This document shows positions 16,572 through 25,900 of a DNA stretch of 64,000 nt, piece by piece; position 1 is the first letter of the stretch, and each line of letters opens with the position of its first letter. The translations under genes and the position numbers were made by a program. Source of the stretch: Marinibaculum sp040216765 (GTDB lineage Bacteria > Pseudomonadota > Alphaproteobacteria > Ferrovibrionales > Ferrovibrionaceae); NCBI GenBank assembly GCA_040216765.1, contig JAVJON010000007.1, forward strand, positions 496,001 to 560,000. Reading direction: 5' to 3'. The notes beneath the pieces were generated by a model. It was not told where the DNA came from, did not search any database, and worked only from the letters and a program-made list of their open reading frames with translations.

Positions 16572-17324
16572 TCATGCCGCTTCCTCGCCCAGATAGGCGC
16601 GCCGGACATGGGCGTCGTTGCGGATCTCCTCCGGCGTGCCGGCGGCAATGATCTTGCCATAGACCAGGACGGAGATCCGGTCCGCCAGGGCGAAGACGGC
16701 ATCCATGTCATGTTCCACCAGCAGGATCGTCTTGTGGCTCTTGAGGCCCCGCAGGGTGGCGATCATCTCCGACGATTCCTCCGGCCCCATGCCGGCCATC
16801 GGCTCGTCCAGCAGCAGCAGTTCCGGCTCGGTCGCCAGGGCCATTGCGATCTCGAGCGCGCGGCGTTCGCCATGGGACAGGATGCTCGCGGGCTGGCCCG
16901 CCCGGCCGGCCAGGCCGACCTGCGCGAGCACCGCCATCGCCGGCTCCGTCAGCCGCCCGTCGCGCCGCGCCGGGGCCCAGAAACGGAAGGAATGGCCGGC
17001 GCGCGCCTGCACCGCCAGGGCGACATTGTCGAGCACCGTCAGGTCCATGAACACCGACGTGATCTGGAACGACCGCGCCATGCCCAGCCGGCTGCGCCGA
17101 TAGGGCGGCAGGCGGGTGACGTCGCGGCCGTACCACAGCACCTGGCCCGCATCCGGCCGCAGGTCGCCCGACAGCTGCGCGATCAGGGTGGTCTTGCCCG
17201 CGCCGTTCGGACCGATCAGGGCATGGGTCTCGCCCCGCCGGACCGACAGGCTGACGCCGGCGGTGACGGCGATGCCGCCGAAGCTCTTCCGCAGGTCGCG
17301 GATCTGCAGCAGGTCCTCAGCCAT
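16572..17324 (-). CDS. livG: Branched-chain amino acid-type ABC transporter ATP-binding protein LivG
   Basis: A 250-residue ATPase with Walker A GPNGAGKTTLI (~residue 38), signature LSHGERRALEIAMAL, Walker B LLLLDEPMAGMGPEE, the H-loop EHDMDAVF and the C-terminal NDAHVRRAYLG motif that typifies LivG. The signature has LSHGE rather than LSGGE, common in this family. Its start overlaps the end of livM by eight bases, so translation is probably coupled. Confidence 0.93.
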   Translation of the reverse strand: MAEDLLQIRDLRKSFGGIAVTAGVSLSVRRGETHALIGPNGAGKTTLIAQLSGDLRPDAGQVLWYGRDVTRLPPYRRSRLGMARSFQITSVFMDLTVLDNVALAVQARAGHSFRFWAPARRDGRLTEPAMAVLAQVGLAGRAGQPASILSHGERRALEIAMALATEPELLLLDEPMAGMGPEESSEMIATLRGLKSHKTILLVEHDMDAVFALADRISVLVYGKIIAAGTPEEIRNDAHVRRAYLGEEAA

Positions 17325-18330
17325 CTTCCGGCTGCCTCCTGCCCAGGATGGAGACGATGCCGCCCTTCATGTAGAGCACCACCAGGATCAGCAGCAGGCC
17401 GAAGATCAGCTGCCAGTAGATGGTCCAACCCGACAGCAGCTCCTCCAGTGCCAGGAAGGCCAGCGCGCCGATCACCGGCCCCAGCACGGTGCCCGCGCCA
17501 CCGAGGATCACCATGAAGATCAGCTCCCCGGACCGCGACCAGGCCATCATCTCGGGACTGATGAAATTGGTGAAGTTGCCCAGCAGGGCACCGGCCAGGC
17601 CGCAGATCGCGGCAGAGATCACATAGGCCGCCAGGCGATAGGCATAGGTGTTGTAGCCGATCGCGCGCATCCGCGCGTCATTGCCCTTGGAGCCGCGCAG
17701 GACCATGCCGAAGCGCGAATTGACGATCCGGTGCACCAGGTACATCGCGGCCAGCAGCACGACATAGCAGAGGATGTAGAGGTTCAGGTTGCTGTCGATG
17801 TCCAGGACGCCGGAGAACTCCGAGCGATAGTAGATCAGCAGCCCGTCATCGCCGCCATAGGCTTCCATGCTGACGAACAGGAAGTAGGCCATCTGCGCGA
17901 AGGCCAGGGTGATCATGATGAAATGCACGCCGCGCGTGCGCAGGCAGATGGCGCCGGTCACCAGGGCGAACAGCGCCGAGACGCCGACAGCCAGCGGGAA
18001 ATGCAGCCAGCCGGAGAGATAGTCGTGAAACGCCGGAATGCCGACGGCATAGGCGCCGATGCCGATATAGGCGGCATGGCCGAACGAGATCATCCCGCCA
18101 TAGCCCAGGATCAGGTTCAGGCTGACCGCGGCGATGGTCAGGCAGACCAGGCGGATTGCGAGATCCAGGTAGAACGGCTCGTCCAGCAGGAACGCGGCCG
18201 GCGGTGCGATCGCCAGGAACAGGAGCACCGCCAGGGTGGTCCAGCCGCGGACGCCCCACCCGCGCGGGTCCAGGATGGAGCCTCCCGGCACTGGCGCCGC
18301 GGCCGCCGCGGTCTCTGTCGTCTCGGCCAT
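17317..18330 (-). CDS. livM: Branched-chain amino acid-type ABC transporter permease LivM
   Basis: A 337-residue inner-membrane permease with an extended, mostly polar N-terminus (about 30 residues) before the first helix, then 8-10 hydrophobic segments. The LivM signatures LGYGGMISFGHAAYIGIGAY (~residue 93) and GRTLIAIR-like loop (MVLRGSKGNDARMRAIGYNT) are present. It is one base from livH upstream and overlaps livG downstream. Confidence 0.92.
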   Translation of the reverse strand: MAETTETAAAAAPVPGGSILDPRGWGVRGWTTLAVLLFLAIAPPAAFLLDEPFYLDLAIRLVCLTIAAVSLNLILGYGGMISFGHAAYIGIGAYAVGIPAFHDYLSGWLHFPLAVGVSALFALVTGAICLRTRGVHFIMITLAFAQMAYFLFVSMEAYGGDDGLLIYYRSEFSGVLDIDSNLNLYILCYVVLLAAMYLVHRIVNSRFGMVLRGSKGNDARMRAIGYNTYAYRLAAYVISAAICGLAGALLGNFTNFISPEMMAWSRSGELIFMVILGGAGTVLGPVIGALAFLALEELLSGWTIYWQLIFGLLLILVVLYMKGGIVSILGRRQPEDG

Positions 18331-18331
18331 C

Positions 18332-19252
18332 TCAGCGCACCTTCGGCGGGAACAGGCCCTGCGGCCGGAACGCCAGGATCACGGCCATCAGGATGTAGAT
18401 CAGCATGGCGGAGACCGCCGGTGCCGAGGTCTCCGCCGATTCGAGCGGCATGCCGAGCTTGAACAGGTCGTCCAGGTAGGACCGGCCCATGGTGTCGATC
18501 AGCCCCACCAGCAGGGCGGCGATGAAGGCGCCTTTCATGGAGCCGATGCCGCCGACGATGATCACGACGAAAGCGACGATGATGATCTCGTTGCCCATGC
18601 CGATCGAGGCGCCGGTGATCGGCGAGATCAGCATGCCGGCGAGTCCCGCCAGGGCGGCGCCAAGGGCAAACACGGCGGCGAACAGGAGCTGGATGTTGAC
18701 GCCGAGCGCACCGACCATCGTGCGGTTCGACGCACCGGCCCGGATCAGCATGCCCAGCCGGGTATGGTTCACCAGGAGGTAGAGCAGCCCTGCGACGCCA
18801 AGGCCGCCGCCGATGATCATCAGGCGATAGCTGGGCAGCACCACCTCGCCCAGCGTGACCTGGCCGTTCAGCCAGTCCGGCAGGGGAATGGCCACGCCCT
18901 CGGGCCCCCACAGGATCTGCACCAGGGTGTCGAACACCAGGATCAGGCCGAAGGTCGCCAGCACATGGTCCAGATGGCTGCGCGGATAGAGCCGCCGGGC
19001 CACGATCAGTTCGACCAGGAAGCCGACGATGGCGGTCAGCGGCAGCGCGAGCAGCAGGCCGAGGATGAAGCTCTCGGTCCAGAACGTCAGGCTGGCGCAG
19101 AAATAGGCGCCGATCATGTACAGCGCGCCATGGGCCAGGTTCACGAAGTCCATGATGCCGAAGACGAGCGTCAGGCCGGAGGCCAGCAGGAACAGCAGCA
19201 GCCCGAGCTGCAGCCCGTTCAGTGTCTGAATGAGGACGAGGGTCCAGTCCAT
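18332..19252 (-). CDS. livH: Branched-chain amino acid-type ABC transporter permease LivH
   Basis: A 306-residue permease. N-terminal MDWTLVLIQTLNGLQLGLLL, then FGIMDFVNLAHGALYMIGAY is the canonical LivH signature (~residue 31-50), and VVIIVGGIGSMKGAFIAALL near the C-terminus is the EAA-like coupling region. It is separated from the binding-protein gene by about 300 bases that hold a strong hairpin and a long palindromic repeat, an arrangement likely to lower permease expression relative to the binding protein. Confidence 0.92.
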   Translation of the reverse strand: MDWTLVLIQTLNGLQLGLLLFLLASGLTLVFGIMDFVNLAHGALYMIGAYFCASLTFWTESFILGLLLALPLTAIVGFLVELIVARRLYPRSHLDHVLATFGLILVFDTLVQILWGPEGVAIPLPDWLNGQVTLGEVVLPSYRLMIIGGGLGVAGLLYLLVNHTRLGMLIRAGASNRTMVGALGVNIQLLFAAVFALGAALAGLAGMLISPITGASIGMGNEIIIVAFVVIIVGGIGSMKGAFIAALLVGLIDTMGRSYLDDLFKLGMPLESAETSAPAVSAMLIYILMAVILAFRPQGLFPPKVR

Positions 19253-19301
19253 CCGGCGCCCTTATGGCTGAAGCGTCAGGTCAGGTATCGGTCAAACGCA
19301 A

Positions 19302-19329
19302 GCGGCGCCCGGCCTGCACCGGGCGCCGC
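19302..19329 (-). terminator. Hairpin between binding-protein gene and livH (attenuating terminator or mRNA stabiliser)
   Basis: A perfect 11-bp stem (GCGGCGCCCGG paired with CCGGGCGCCGC) around a six-base loop, 50-77 bases before the livH start. Read on the minus strand it follows the substrate-binding-protein gene. The run after the stem contains only a short TTT, so full termination is doubtful; partial termination or 3' protection of the binding-protein mRNA is more likely. Confidence 0.5.
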
Positions 19330-19388
19330 CGCATTCCGGTCGCCGGGCGGAGGCCTCGCCTCCGAGCGTCCGTGGCCCCTCTGCCATC

Positions 19389-19486
19389 GTCACCACCGGG
19401 CTTGTCCCGGTGATCCATGTCGATGCCGGTCCCAATCTATTGAGGATGGCGGCGCCATGGACCCGCGGGACAAGCCCGCGGGTGAC
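19389..19486. repeat. Palindromic intergenic element, copy 1
   Basis: Two 31-base arms in inverted orientation (19389-19419 and 19456-19486) share GTCACC, a GGGCTTGTCCCG core that is itself nearly palindromic, and a terminal CCATG; they enclose 36 bases. The element could fold into a long cruciform or RNA hairpin. It lies inside the ABC transporter operon, between the binding-protein gene and livH. A diverged second copy lies between the TRAP transporter genes at 42451-42569. This looks like a REP/MITE-like dispersed repeat of alphaproteobacterial type; copy number elsewhere cannot be judged here. Confidence 0.7.
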
Positions 19487-19551
19487 GAGGGGGGCAACGG
19501 CACTCGGCAGTCAGTCGAGGCCGGCGCGTCGAGTGGCTCATTTCCAGGCTC

Positions 19552-20763
19552 TCAGTTCATCTTGCAGTCTTTTGCATAGACGTCCTGATGACTCTCATAG
19601 GCCGTGTCGATGATCTTCGTGGTCCAGTTGCCGTCCGCGTCCTTCACCGCCTCGCGCAGGTAGAAGGTCTGGATCGGCATATGGTTGTTGCCATAGTTGA
19701 ACTTGCCGCGGACCGACGGGAACTCCGCCTTCTCCATCGCCGAGCGCATGCCGTCGATGTCGGACAGGTTGCCCTTCACCGCCTCCACCGCGCTCTTGAT
19801 CAGGTAGATCGTGTCATAGGACTGCGCGGCGTAGAAGGACGGGTAGCGGCCGTACTTCTTGCGGAAGTTGGCGACGAACTGCTTGTTCTGCGGGGTGTCC
19901 AGGTCCGGGCTCCAGAACATCGTCTCGCGGGCGCCCAGCACGCCTTCCATATTGGCTTCCTGGAAGCGCGGCAGGGCGATCGCGTCGACGGTGAACACCG
20001 AATAGAGCGGCATCACGCCCCGGAGGCCGGCCTGCTGGTACTGCTGCACGAAGGCGCTGCCGGCCTTGCCGGGATAGAACACGAAGATCGCGTCGGCACC
20101 GGAGGACTTGGCCTTCGCCAGTTCGGCGGAGAAGTCGAGCTGCGCATCGGCGCCCCACTTGGTGAAGTCCTTGCCCTTCACCTCGCCCTTGAAGGTCCGT
20201 TCCACGCCCGCGACCATGTCCTTACCGGCCGCATAGTTCGGCGCCATGATGTAGAGCGACTTCACGCCGATCTTGTTCAGCACCTCGCCCATCGCCATCG
20301 GCGTCTGGTCGTTCTGCCAGGAGGTCGAGAAGAAGTTCTTGTCGCAGAACTTGCCGGCGAGCTGCGACGGCCCGGCATTGGAGCTGATCAGGAACTTGCC
20401 GCTGTCCAGCGCCGATTTCGACGAGGCAAGCAGCACATGGCTCCAGATGAAGCCGGCGATGAAATCCACATCGTCCTGCTTCACCAGCTTGTCGGTCTTC
20501 TGCTTGCCGGTCTCCGGCTTGAAGCCGTCATCCTCGAAGATCACCTCGACCGGATGGCCGGCCATCTTGCCGCCGATATCCTCGACGGCGAGTTCGACCG
20601 CTTCCTTCATGTCCTTGCCGATCACGCCTGCGGGCGTGGTCAGGGTGGTGACGAAGCCGATCTTCACTGGCCGCTCGTCGGCTGCCGCTGCCGGCAGCGC
20701 CAGCAGCGCGGCCGCTGCCACTGCGCCCACGATCGCCTTGCCGGTGGTTGTCCAGTTCTTCAT
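19552..20763 (-). CDS. ABC transporter periplasmic substrate-binding protein (branched-chain amino acid family)
   Basis: A 403-residue Leu/Ile/Val-binding-type (Peripla_BP_6) receptor. A clear signal peptide ends near residue 27 (LLALPAAAADERPVKIGFVT). The family pattern is visible: PAGVIGKDMKEAVELAVEDI near the N-terminus, FIWSHVLLASSKSA, YNYGNNH-like FNYGNNHMPIQTFYLREAVK near the end. Relatives of this subgroup often bind aromatic or other small carboxylic acids rather than leucine, and the downstream acyl-CoA synthetase agrees with that, but the ligand is not readable. A GGGAGG ribosome site precedes the ATG. First gene of the SBP-livH-M-G-F operon. Confidence 0.9.
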   Translation of the reverse strand: MKNWTTTGKAIVGAVAAAALLALPAAAADERPVKIGFVTTLTTPAGVIGKDMKEAVELAVEDIGGKMAGHPVEVIFEDDGFKPETGKQKTDKLVKQDDVDFIAGFIWSHVLLASSKSALDSGKFLISSNAGPSQLAGKFCDKNFFSTSWQNDQTPMAMGEVLNKIGVKSLYIMAPNYAAGKDMVAGVERTFKGEVKGKDFTKWGADAQLDFSAELAKAKSSGADAIFVFYPGKAGSAFVQQYQQAGLRGVMPLYSVFTVDAIALPRFQEANMEGVLGARETMFWSPDLDTPQNKQFVANFRKKYGRYPSFYAAQSYDTIYLIKSAVEAVKGNLSDIDGMRSAMEKAEFPSVRGKFNYGNNHMPIQTFYLREAVKDADGNWTTKIIDTAYESHQDVYAKDCKMN

Positions 20764-20797
20764 ACCGAGGCCTCCCTAGCCTGCCCGTCATGCATGA

Positions 20798-20818
20798 TCG
20801 CCCGATCCGATCGGGCGA
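20798..20818. promoter_or_regulatory. Inverted repeat upstream of the ABC binding-protein gene
   Basis: A perfect 9-bp dyad (TCGCCCGAT and ATCGGGCGA) with a three-base spacer, 35-55 bases before the binding-protein start. It could be an operator for an unlinked regulator or a 5'-leader hairpin. No regulator gene is adjacent. Confidence 0.4.
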
Positions 20819-21022
20819 CATCGCCTCCAGCCTGCAGCCATTCTGCCGTGACCGTCCGGGCCGGCGGCATAATGGCCGCTTTCCCTCCCCGGTGTCGATA
20901 CGGCATGGCTTTCGGGGCTGCTTGCGGAAGCCTTACTATCCCGACCGCCATGCGGCCGACAAGCCGCCCGGGCCGGGCCGCCCCGCGATCGGCGCCCCGG
21001 CGGACAAGTCAGGATCGAATCC

Positions 21023-21946
21023 ATGGAACCGGATCTGCTGCAGCAGTTCTTCGGCAAGGTAACCTATCTGGAACTCGCGCAGGTCGTGGACTTCCTGCGC
21101 CATGCACAGTTCTTCTCCACCATCGGCATCATCCTGGCGGTCTTCCTGGTGCGCGAACTGGCGGTCCGCGCCCTGAACAAGCGTCAGGACCTCGTCGCCG
21201 AAAGCAAGCGCCGCTGGACCTCCCATATCCGCAACTTCAGCTTCCTGATCCTGGCGATCTCGCTGGCGCTGGTGTGGTTCCCGCAGCTGGAGACCTTTGC
21301 GCTGTCGCTCACCGCCTTCGCGCTGGCGATCATCATTGCGACGAAGGAATTGATCCTCTGCCTTTCGGGATCCGTTCTGCGGGCCACGACGACCGCCTTC
21401 TCGGTCGGCGACATGATCGAGATCGACGGCCTGTGCGGCGAGGTGGTGGAACACAACCTGATGTCGACCGCGATCATGGAGGTCAATAGCCAGGGCGGTG
21501 CCGAGCCCTATCAGATGACCGGTCGAAGGCTGGTTCTGCCGAACAGCGTGCTGCTGTCCAAGCATCTGGTGAACTACGGCCTGATCCGGCGCTATGTCTT
21601 TCACCGGTTCGACCTGTTCTTCGACACCGGGATCGACCCGCAGGACCTGGAGCAGGAGATCCGCGCCGCCGCCCAGGAACAGACCGCCGCGCTGGGCGAC
21701 GTTGCGCAGCGCTACCATGCCCTGGTGGCCGCGCGCTCCGGCCTGGACCTGCCCGGAACCGCCCCGCGGGTCGCCCCCAGCACCACCAGCATCGGCGGTA
21801 TCTGCTTTACCGTCACCCTGTTCTGCCCGATCAAGGCGGCCGCAGAGATCCAGCGCCAGATCACCGCTGCCGCGCTGCAGGCGGCCCACCGGCAGCGCGG
21901 CACCGCGCAGGCGCAGGCAGCGCCGGAGCCGTCGCCGGAAGCCTAG
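21023..21946 (+). CDS. MscS-family mechanosensitive ion channel
   Basis: A 307-residue small-conductance mechanosensitive channel. Three hydrophobic helices precede the beta domain (about residues 32-48, 70-88, 92-120); the pore-helix region FALAIIIATKELILCLSGSVL keeps the Ala/Gly-rich packing and SGSVLR entry, followed by FSVGDMIEIDGLCGEVVEHNLMST, the characteristic beta-domain start, and LPNSVLLSKHLVNY. The C-terminal tail is Gln/Ala-rich. Releases solutes on hypo-osmotic shock. It is divergent from the ABC operon and followed ten bases later by the quinone oxidoreductase gene. Confidence 0.85.
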   Translation: MEPDLLQQFFGKVTYLELAQVVDFLRHAQFFSTIGIILAVFLVRELAVRALNKRQDLVAESKRRWTSHIRNFSFLILAISLALVWFPQLETFALSLTAFALAIIIATKELILCLSGSVLRATTTAFSVGDMIEIDGLCGEVVEHNLMSTAIMEVNSQGGAEPYQMTGRRLVLPNSVLLSKHLVNYGLIRRYVFHRFDLFFDTGIDPQDLEQEIRAAAQEQTAALGDVAQRYHALVAARSGLDLPGTAPRVAPSTTSIGGICFTVTLFCPIKAAAEIQRQITAAALQAAHRQRGTAQAQAAPEPSPEA

Positions 21947-21955
21947 GAGAAGCCG

Positions 21956-22939
21956 ATGAAAGCCTGGTTATGCCGCAGCTTCGACGGTATCGGGTCGCTT
22001 GGGTTCGCTGACCTGCCCGCGCCAGCGCTGCGGCCGGGCATGGTGCGCATCCGGATGCGGGCCGCAGCGCTGAACTTCCCGGACCTGCTGATGCCGTCCG
22101 GCCGCTATCAGGTGCGCCCCGCCCTGCCCTTCGTGCCGGGCCTGGAGGGCATGGGAGAGGTCGTGGAGACCGCCGCCGATGTGGACCGCTTCGCCCGCGG
22201 GGCGCGGGTGATGACCTATGCCGGCCTGTCCTGCTTCGCCGAAGAGGCCGTGGTGCCGGCCGCCCTGGTGCATGCGGTTCCGGACGGGATGGGCGATGCC
22301 CAGGCTGCCGGCTTCGTGCTGGCCTATGGCACCGCCTGGCATGCCCTGGTGGATCGCGGACGCCTGCGGGACGGCGAGACCGTCCTGGTGCTGGGCGCCG
22401 CCGGCGGGGTCGGCCTGCCGGCAGTGGAGATTGCGGCGGCACGGGGCTGCACGGTGATTGCCGTGGCCGGATCGCCCCGCAAGCGCGAGGCCTGCCGCGA
22501 GCACGGCGCGGCCGTCGTGCTGGACAGCGGCGGAGACCTGCGAGCGCAGCTCCGCGATGCCGGCCTCGATGGCCGGCTGGACATCGTCTATGACCCGGTG
22601 GGCGGCGACGCGACGGAGCCGGCCCTGCGCAGCCTGGGCCGCTATGGCCGGCTTCTGGTGGTCGGCTTTGCGGCCGGCGGCGTTCCGGCCCTGCGCGCCA
22701 ACCTTCTCCTGCTGAAGCAGGCCGAGGCGATCGGCGTCAGCTTCCGCCAGTTCGCGCAGGACATGCCGGACGCGGCCCGGGCGGCGGTTGCGGACCTGGC
22801 CGGGCTGTTCGCGGCGGGACATCTGCGTCCGCGCATCGGCAACGAGCTGCCGTTCGCCGAGCTGCCGGCCGCCGCGGCGCTGCTGCAGCGCCGCGAGGCC
22901 ATCGGCAAGGTGATCCTGCGGATCGCACCCGTCGCCTAG
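21956..22939 (+). CDS. NADPH:quinone oxidoreductase family (zinc-independent MDR)
   Basis: A 327-residue medium-chain reductase of the quinone-oxidoreductase group. GroES-like N-terminal part with ALNFPDLLMPSGRYQV and PFVPGLEGMGEVVE, then the Rossmann motif VLGAAGGVGLPAVEIAAARG (~residues 145-164) and DIVYDPVGGDATEPALRSLG. It lacks the structural zinc cysteine cluster. GAGAAG ribosome site before the ATG. The stop codon touches the convergent autotransporter stop with no base between. Physiological substrate unknown (quinone or alpha,beta-unsaturated carbonyl). Confidence 0.88.
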   Translation: MKAWLCRSFDGIGSLGFADLPAPALRPGMVRIRMRAAALNFPDLLMPSGRYQVRPALPFVPGLEGMGEVVETAADVDRFARGARVMTYAGLSCFAEEAVVPAALVHAVPDGMGDAQAAGFVLAYGTAWHALVDRGRLRDGETVLVLGAAGGVGLPAVEIAAARGCTVIAVAGSPRKREACREHGAAVVLDSGGDLRAQLRDAGLDGRLDIVYDPVGGDATEPALRSLGRYGRLLVVGFAAGGVPALRANLLLLKQAEAIGVSFRQFAQDMPDAARAAVADLAGLFAAGHLRPRIGNELPFAELPAAAALLQRREAIGKVILRIAPVA

Positions 22940-25900
22940 CTAGAACCGGATACCCAGCCGCACGCTGCCGGTATGGGACACGAAGTCGGACCCCATCTCC
23001 GCGCCGTACTGCGCCCGGAACGCCATCCCGCTGCCATGGACCAGGTCCAGCCCGAGTTCCGCGCGCCCGACCACCTGGTCGCCCTCGAACGAGCTGTCGA
23101 TGGAGGGACCGCCAGCCGGCGCTGCGGCAAGGCGCGCAGACTGGCTCCATTTCGCGTCGTTCCAGACCGTCACGCCGATCCCGGCATAGGGCCGCAGGAT
23201 GGCGTCGCCCAGGTCCAGCCGCCCGCCGACCTCGATCTCCGGCGTTCCGCCGACCTGGGTGTCGCTGGCGGAATCGAACTGCATGTTCAATGCGCCGGCA
23301 CCCGTCTCGGTATAGGCCGGAACCCGGACATGGACGACGTCCAGGTTGAGGGCGGGCCGCAGGTACCACTGGCCGAAGTCGAAATTGTAGGCGCCGCGCA
23401 GGCGGCTGGAATAGGTGTGGGTCTTCTGCGTGGAGCTGGCCGTCATGGCGACACCGGCGTTCGACACCAGCCGCTGGTTGTCCATGGTGCCGTAGCTGTA
23501 GCCCAGGGACCCGGCCAGCAGCCAATGCGCGCCGATACGGCGCTTTACCACCAGGCCGGCGGAATAGCTGTCGCCGGTGCCCGACGACTGCCCGTCATGG
23601 GCCACCAGGCTTTCGTCGGTATAGGCACCGGCACCGCCGAGGAACCAGTCCGGGGCGATCTGCTTCTGGCCGCCGATCTGGTAGGTCGCCTCATGCTGGT
23701 TGTAGCCGGTGACCCGGCCGTCGCTGGAATGTTTCAGGGTGCTCCAGATCCCGCGGGAATAGGTGCAGCTCTCCTCGCTCAACTGCGCCGTGAGGCCGAC
23801 GAAGACCGGGCAGGAATGCAGGTTCCTGTGGAACCTCGCGGCGGATTGCGGCGCGCCGGCGCTGTGCACCTGGTGGGATTCCGGGGCCAGGTCCTTCAGC
23901 GCCTCGCGATAGTCGTGCGGCGAGGTCAGGCTGGCCACATGGACGATATGGTCCTTCAGGCCGCCCAGCTCGCCGCTGTCCCAGCGGCGCTGCAGATGGT
24001 CGGCCGCCTTGGACTCGTTGGTGCTCAGCTCTCCCGTGCTCTTGCTGTGGGGGCCGTTGAACGACACGTCGTCCAGGGTGACCTTGACGGCATTGCCGGC
24101 ATGCTCGATCCGGTAGCGCATCACGCCCACCGAGGTGGTCGTCGTGCCCGTGCTCGTCAGCCCACCGGCGCTGGTCAGCACCGTGAAGGACGGCAGGGAG
24201 GCCTGGTCGAAGCTGCTGGGCAGGTCGCTGACCAGCGGCGAGACCTCGCCGCCGAGGAAGGAGGTGCCGGTTGCCTCGATCCTGTCCGACCTGCCGGTCG
24301 CGAAGTCGGCATCGACATACCAGACGCCGCCTGCCTGCTGGTCCAGCCGACCGGTCAGGCTGGTCGTGGCAATCGTCCTGGCGCCACCGACATTCATGCT
24401 GCCCGTATTGGCCAGGGCGTTCACGGCCGCCCCGAGATTGACCGTGCTGCCGGGTTCGAAATGGCCGCCGCTCAGATTCTCGAAGCGACCCGAGGCGAGT
24501 TCCACATTGCCCTTGATGGTGCCGCTGTTCTTCACCGTCAGATGACCGCCCGAACCGAGGATGGCCCGCTCCGACTTCGCCGACAGGGTGCCGCCGGAAT
24601 AGGTCAGGGTATTGCCCTGGTCGTTGCCATCGACCCAGATGCCGCCGCCCTCGCCGCTGCCGCCGCTGACATCGCCGTCGATGGTCAGCGCGATCGCGCC
24701 CGATCCCTTGTCGCGGTCGATGGTGCCGTCGGTCATCTGCACGCCGGACTGGCCGACCAGCGCCCAGGCATCGGCGCCGGTCACGGAAATCGTGCCGGCC
24801 AGGTTCACGGTGATGGCGCCGCCGCTGCCGTCGGCGCCCGACCGCGCCGCGCCGCCCGACGATGACCGGGACAGGATCAGCCCTTCCGAATCGCCCAGGG
24901 CGCCGCCGCCGCCGCCCAGGCTCTGGGCGACGATGCCATGGGCCTTCTTGCCGGTGGTGGTGATCGTCACCCGGTCGCCGGACTTGCCCATGGCGATCTC
25001 GATGGCGCCGCCATCGCCGCCGCCGCCGCCGTCGGAATTCATGAAGTCGTCGTAGCTGAGCGTGTGTTCCGCCTTCATCCCGCCGGAATAGCCGCCGCCG
25101 CCGCCGATGGATTGCAGGAAGATCGCCAGCGACCCGCTGCCGTTGGTGGTGACCGTCGCGCCATGATCCAGGGTGACGGCGACCCTGCCGCCGTGATTGG
25201 CCGAGCCGCCGGCGCCGCCCAGGGTCCCGTCGACGCTGCCGATGGTGGCGTCCGTGCCGCCGCCACCGAAGCCGCCGCCGCCGCCGATCGACTGCGCGAA
25301 CAGGCCGAAGGCCAATGATCCATCCGTCGTGACGGAGCCGCCATGGGTCAGCACGACAGCGCCGCCGGCGCCGCCGGCGCCGCCCTTGCCGCCGAAGGCC
25401 AGGGTCGAGCTGTTGGTGAAGCCGCCGCTGCTGGCGACCGTGCCGCCGGACCCGCTGTCCTGCTCCGCCAGGTTCAGGATGTGGCTGCCGCCGCCGCCGC
25501 CGATGCTGACGCCGACGATGCCATGCGCCTCCTTGCCCTTGGTGGTGATCGTGCCGCTGTTGGAAATCGCCAGTGCGCCGCCCTCGCCGCTTGCGCCGGA
25601 ATTGCCGCCCAGGGTGATGCCCACGCCATAGGACAGGCTGGCGGCGTTGGTGGCCGCGCCGCCGATGCCGCCGCCGCCGCCGATCGACTGGCCATAGATG
25701 CCGTAGGCGAGCTTTCCGCTCGTCCCGATGCTGCCGGTATTGTCGATGGTCACCGTGCCGCCCTTGCCGGACGAGCTGCTCTTGCCGCCAACCACGACGT
25801 TCGCATTGAAGTTCTCGCTGCCGGACGAGGCCGCGCTGCCGCCGCTGCCGCCGCCGCCGCCGATCGACTGGGCCAGGATGCCATGGGCGCCATGGCCGCC

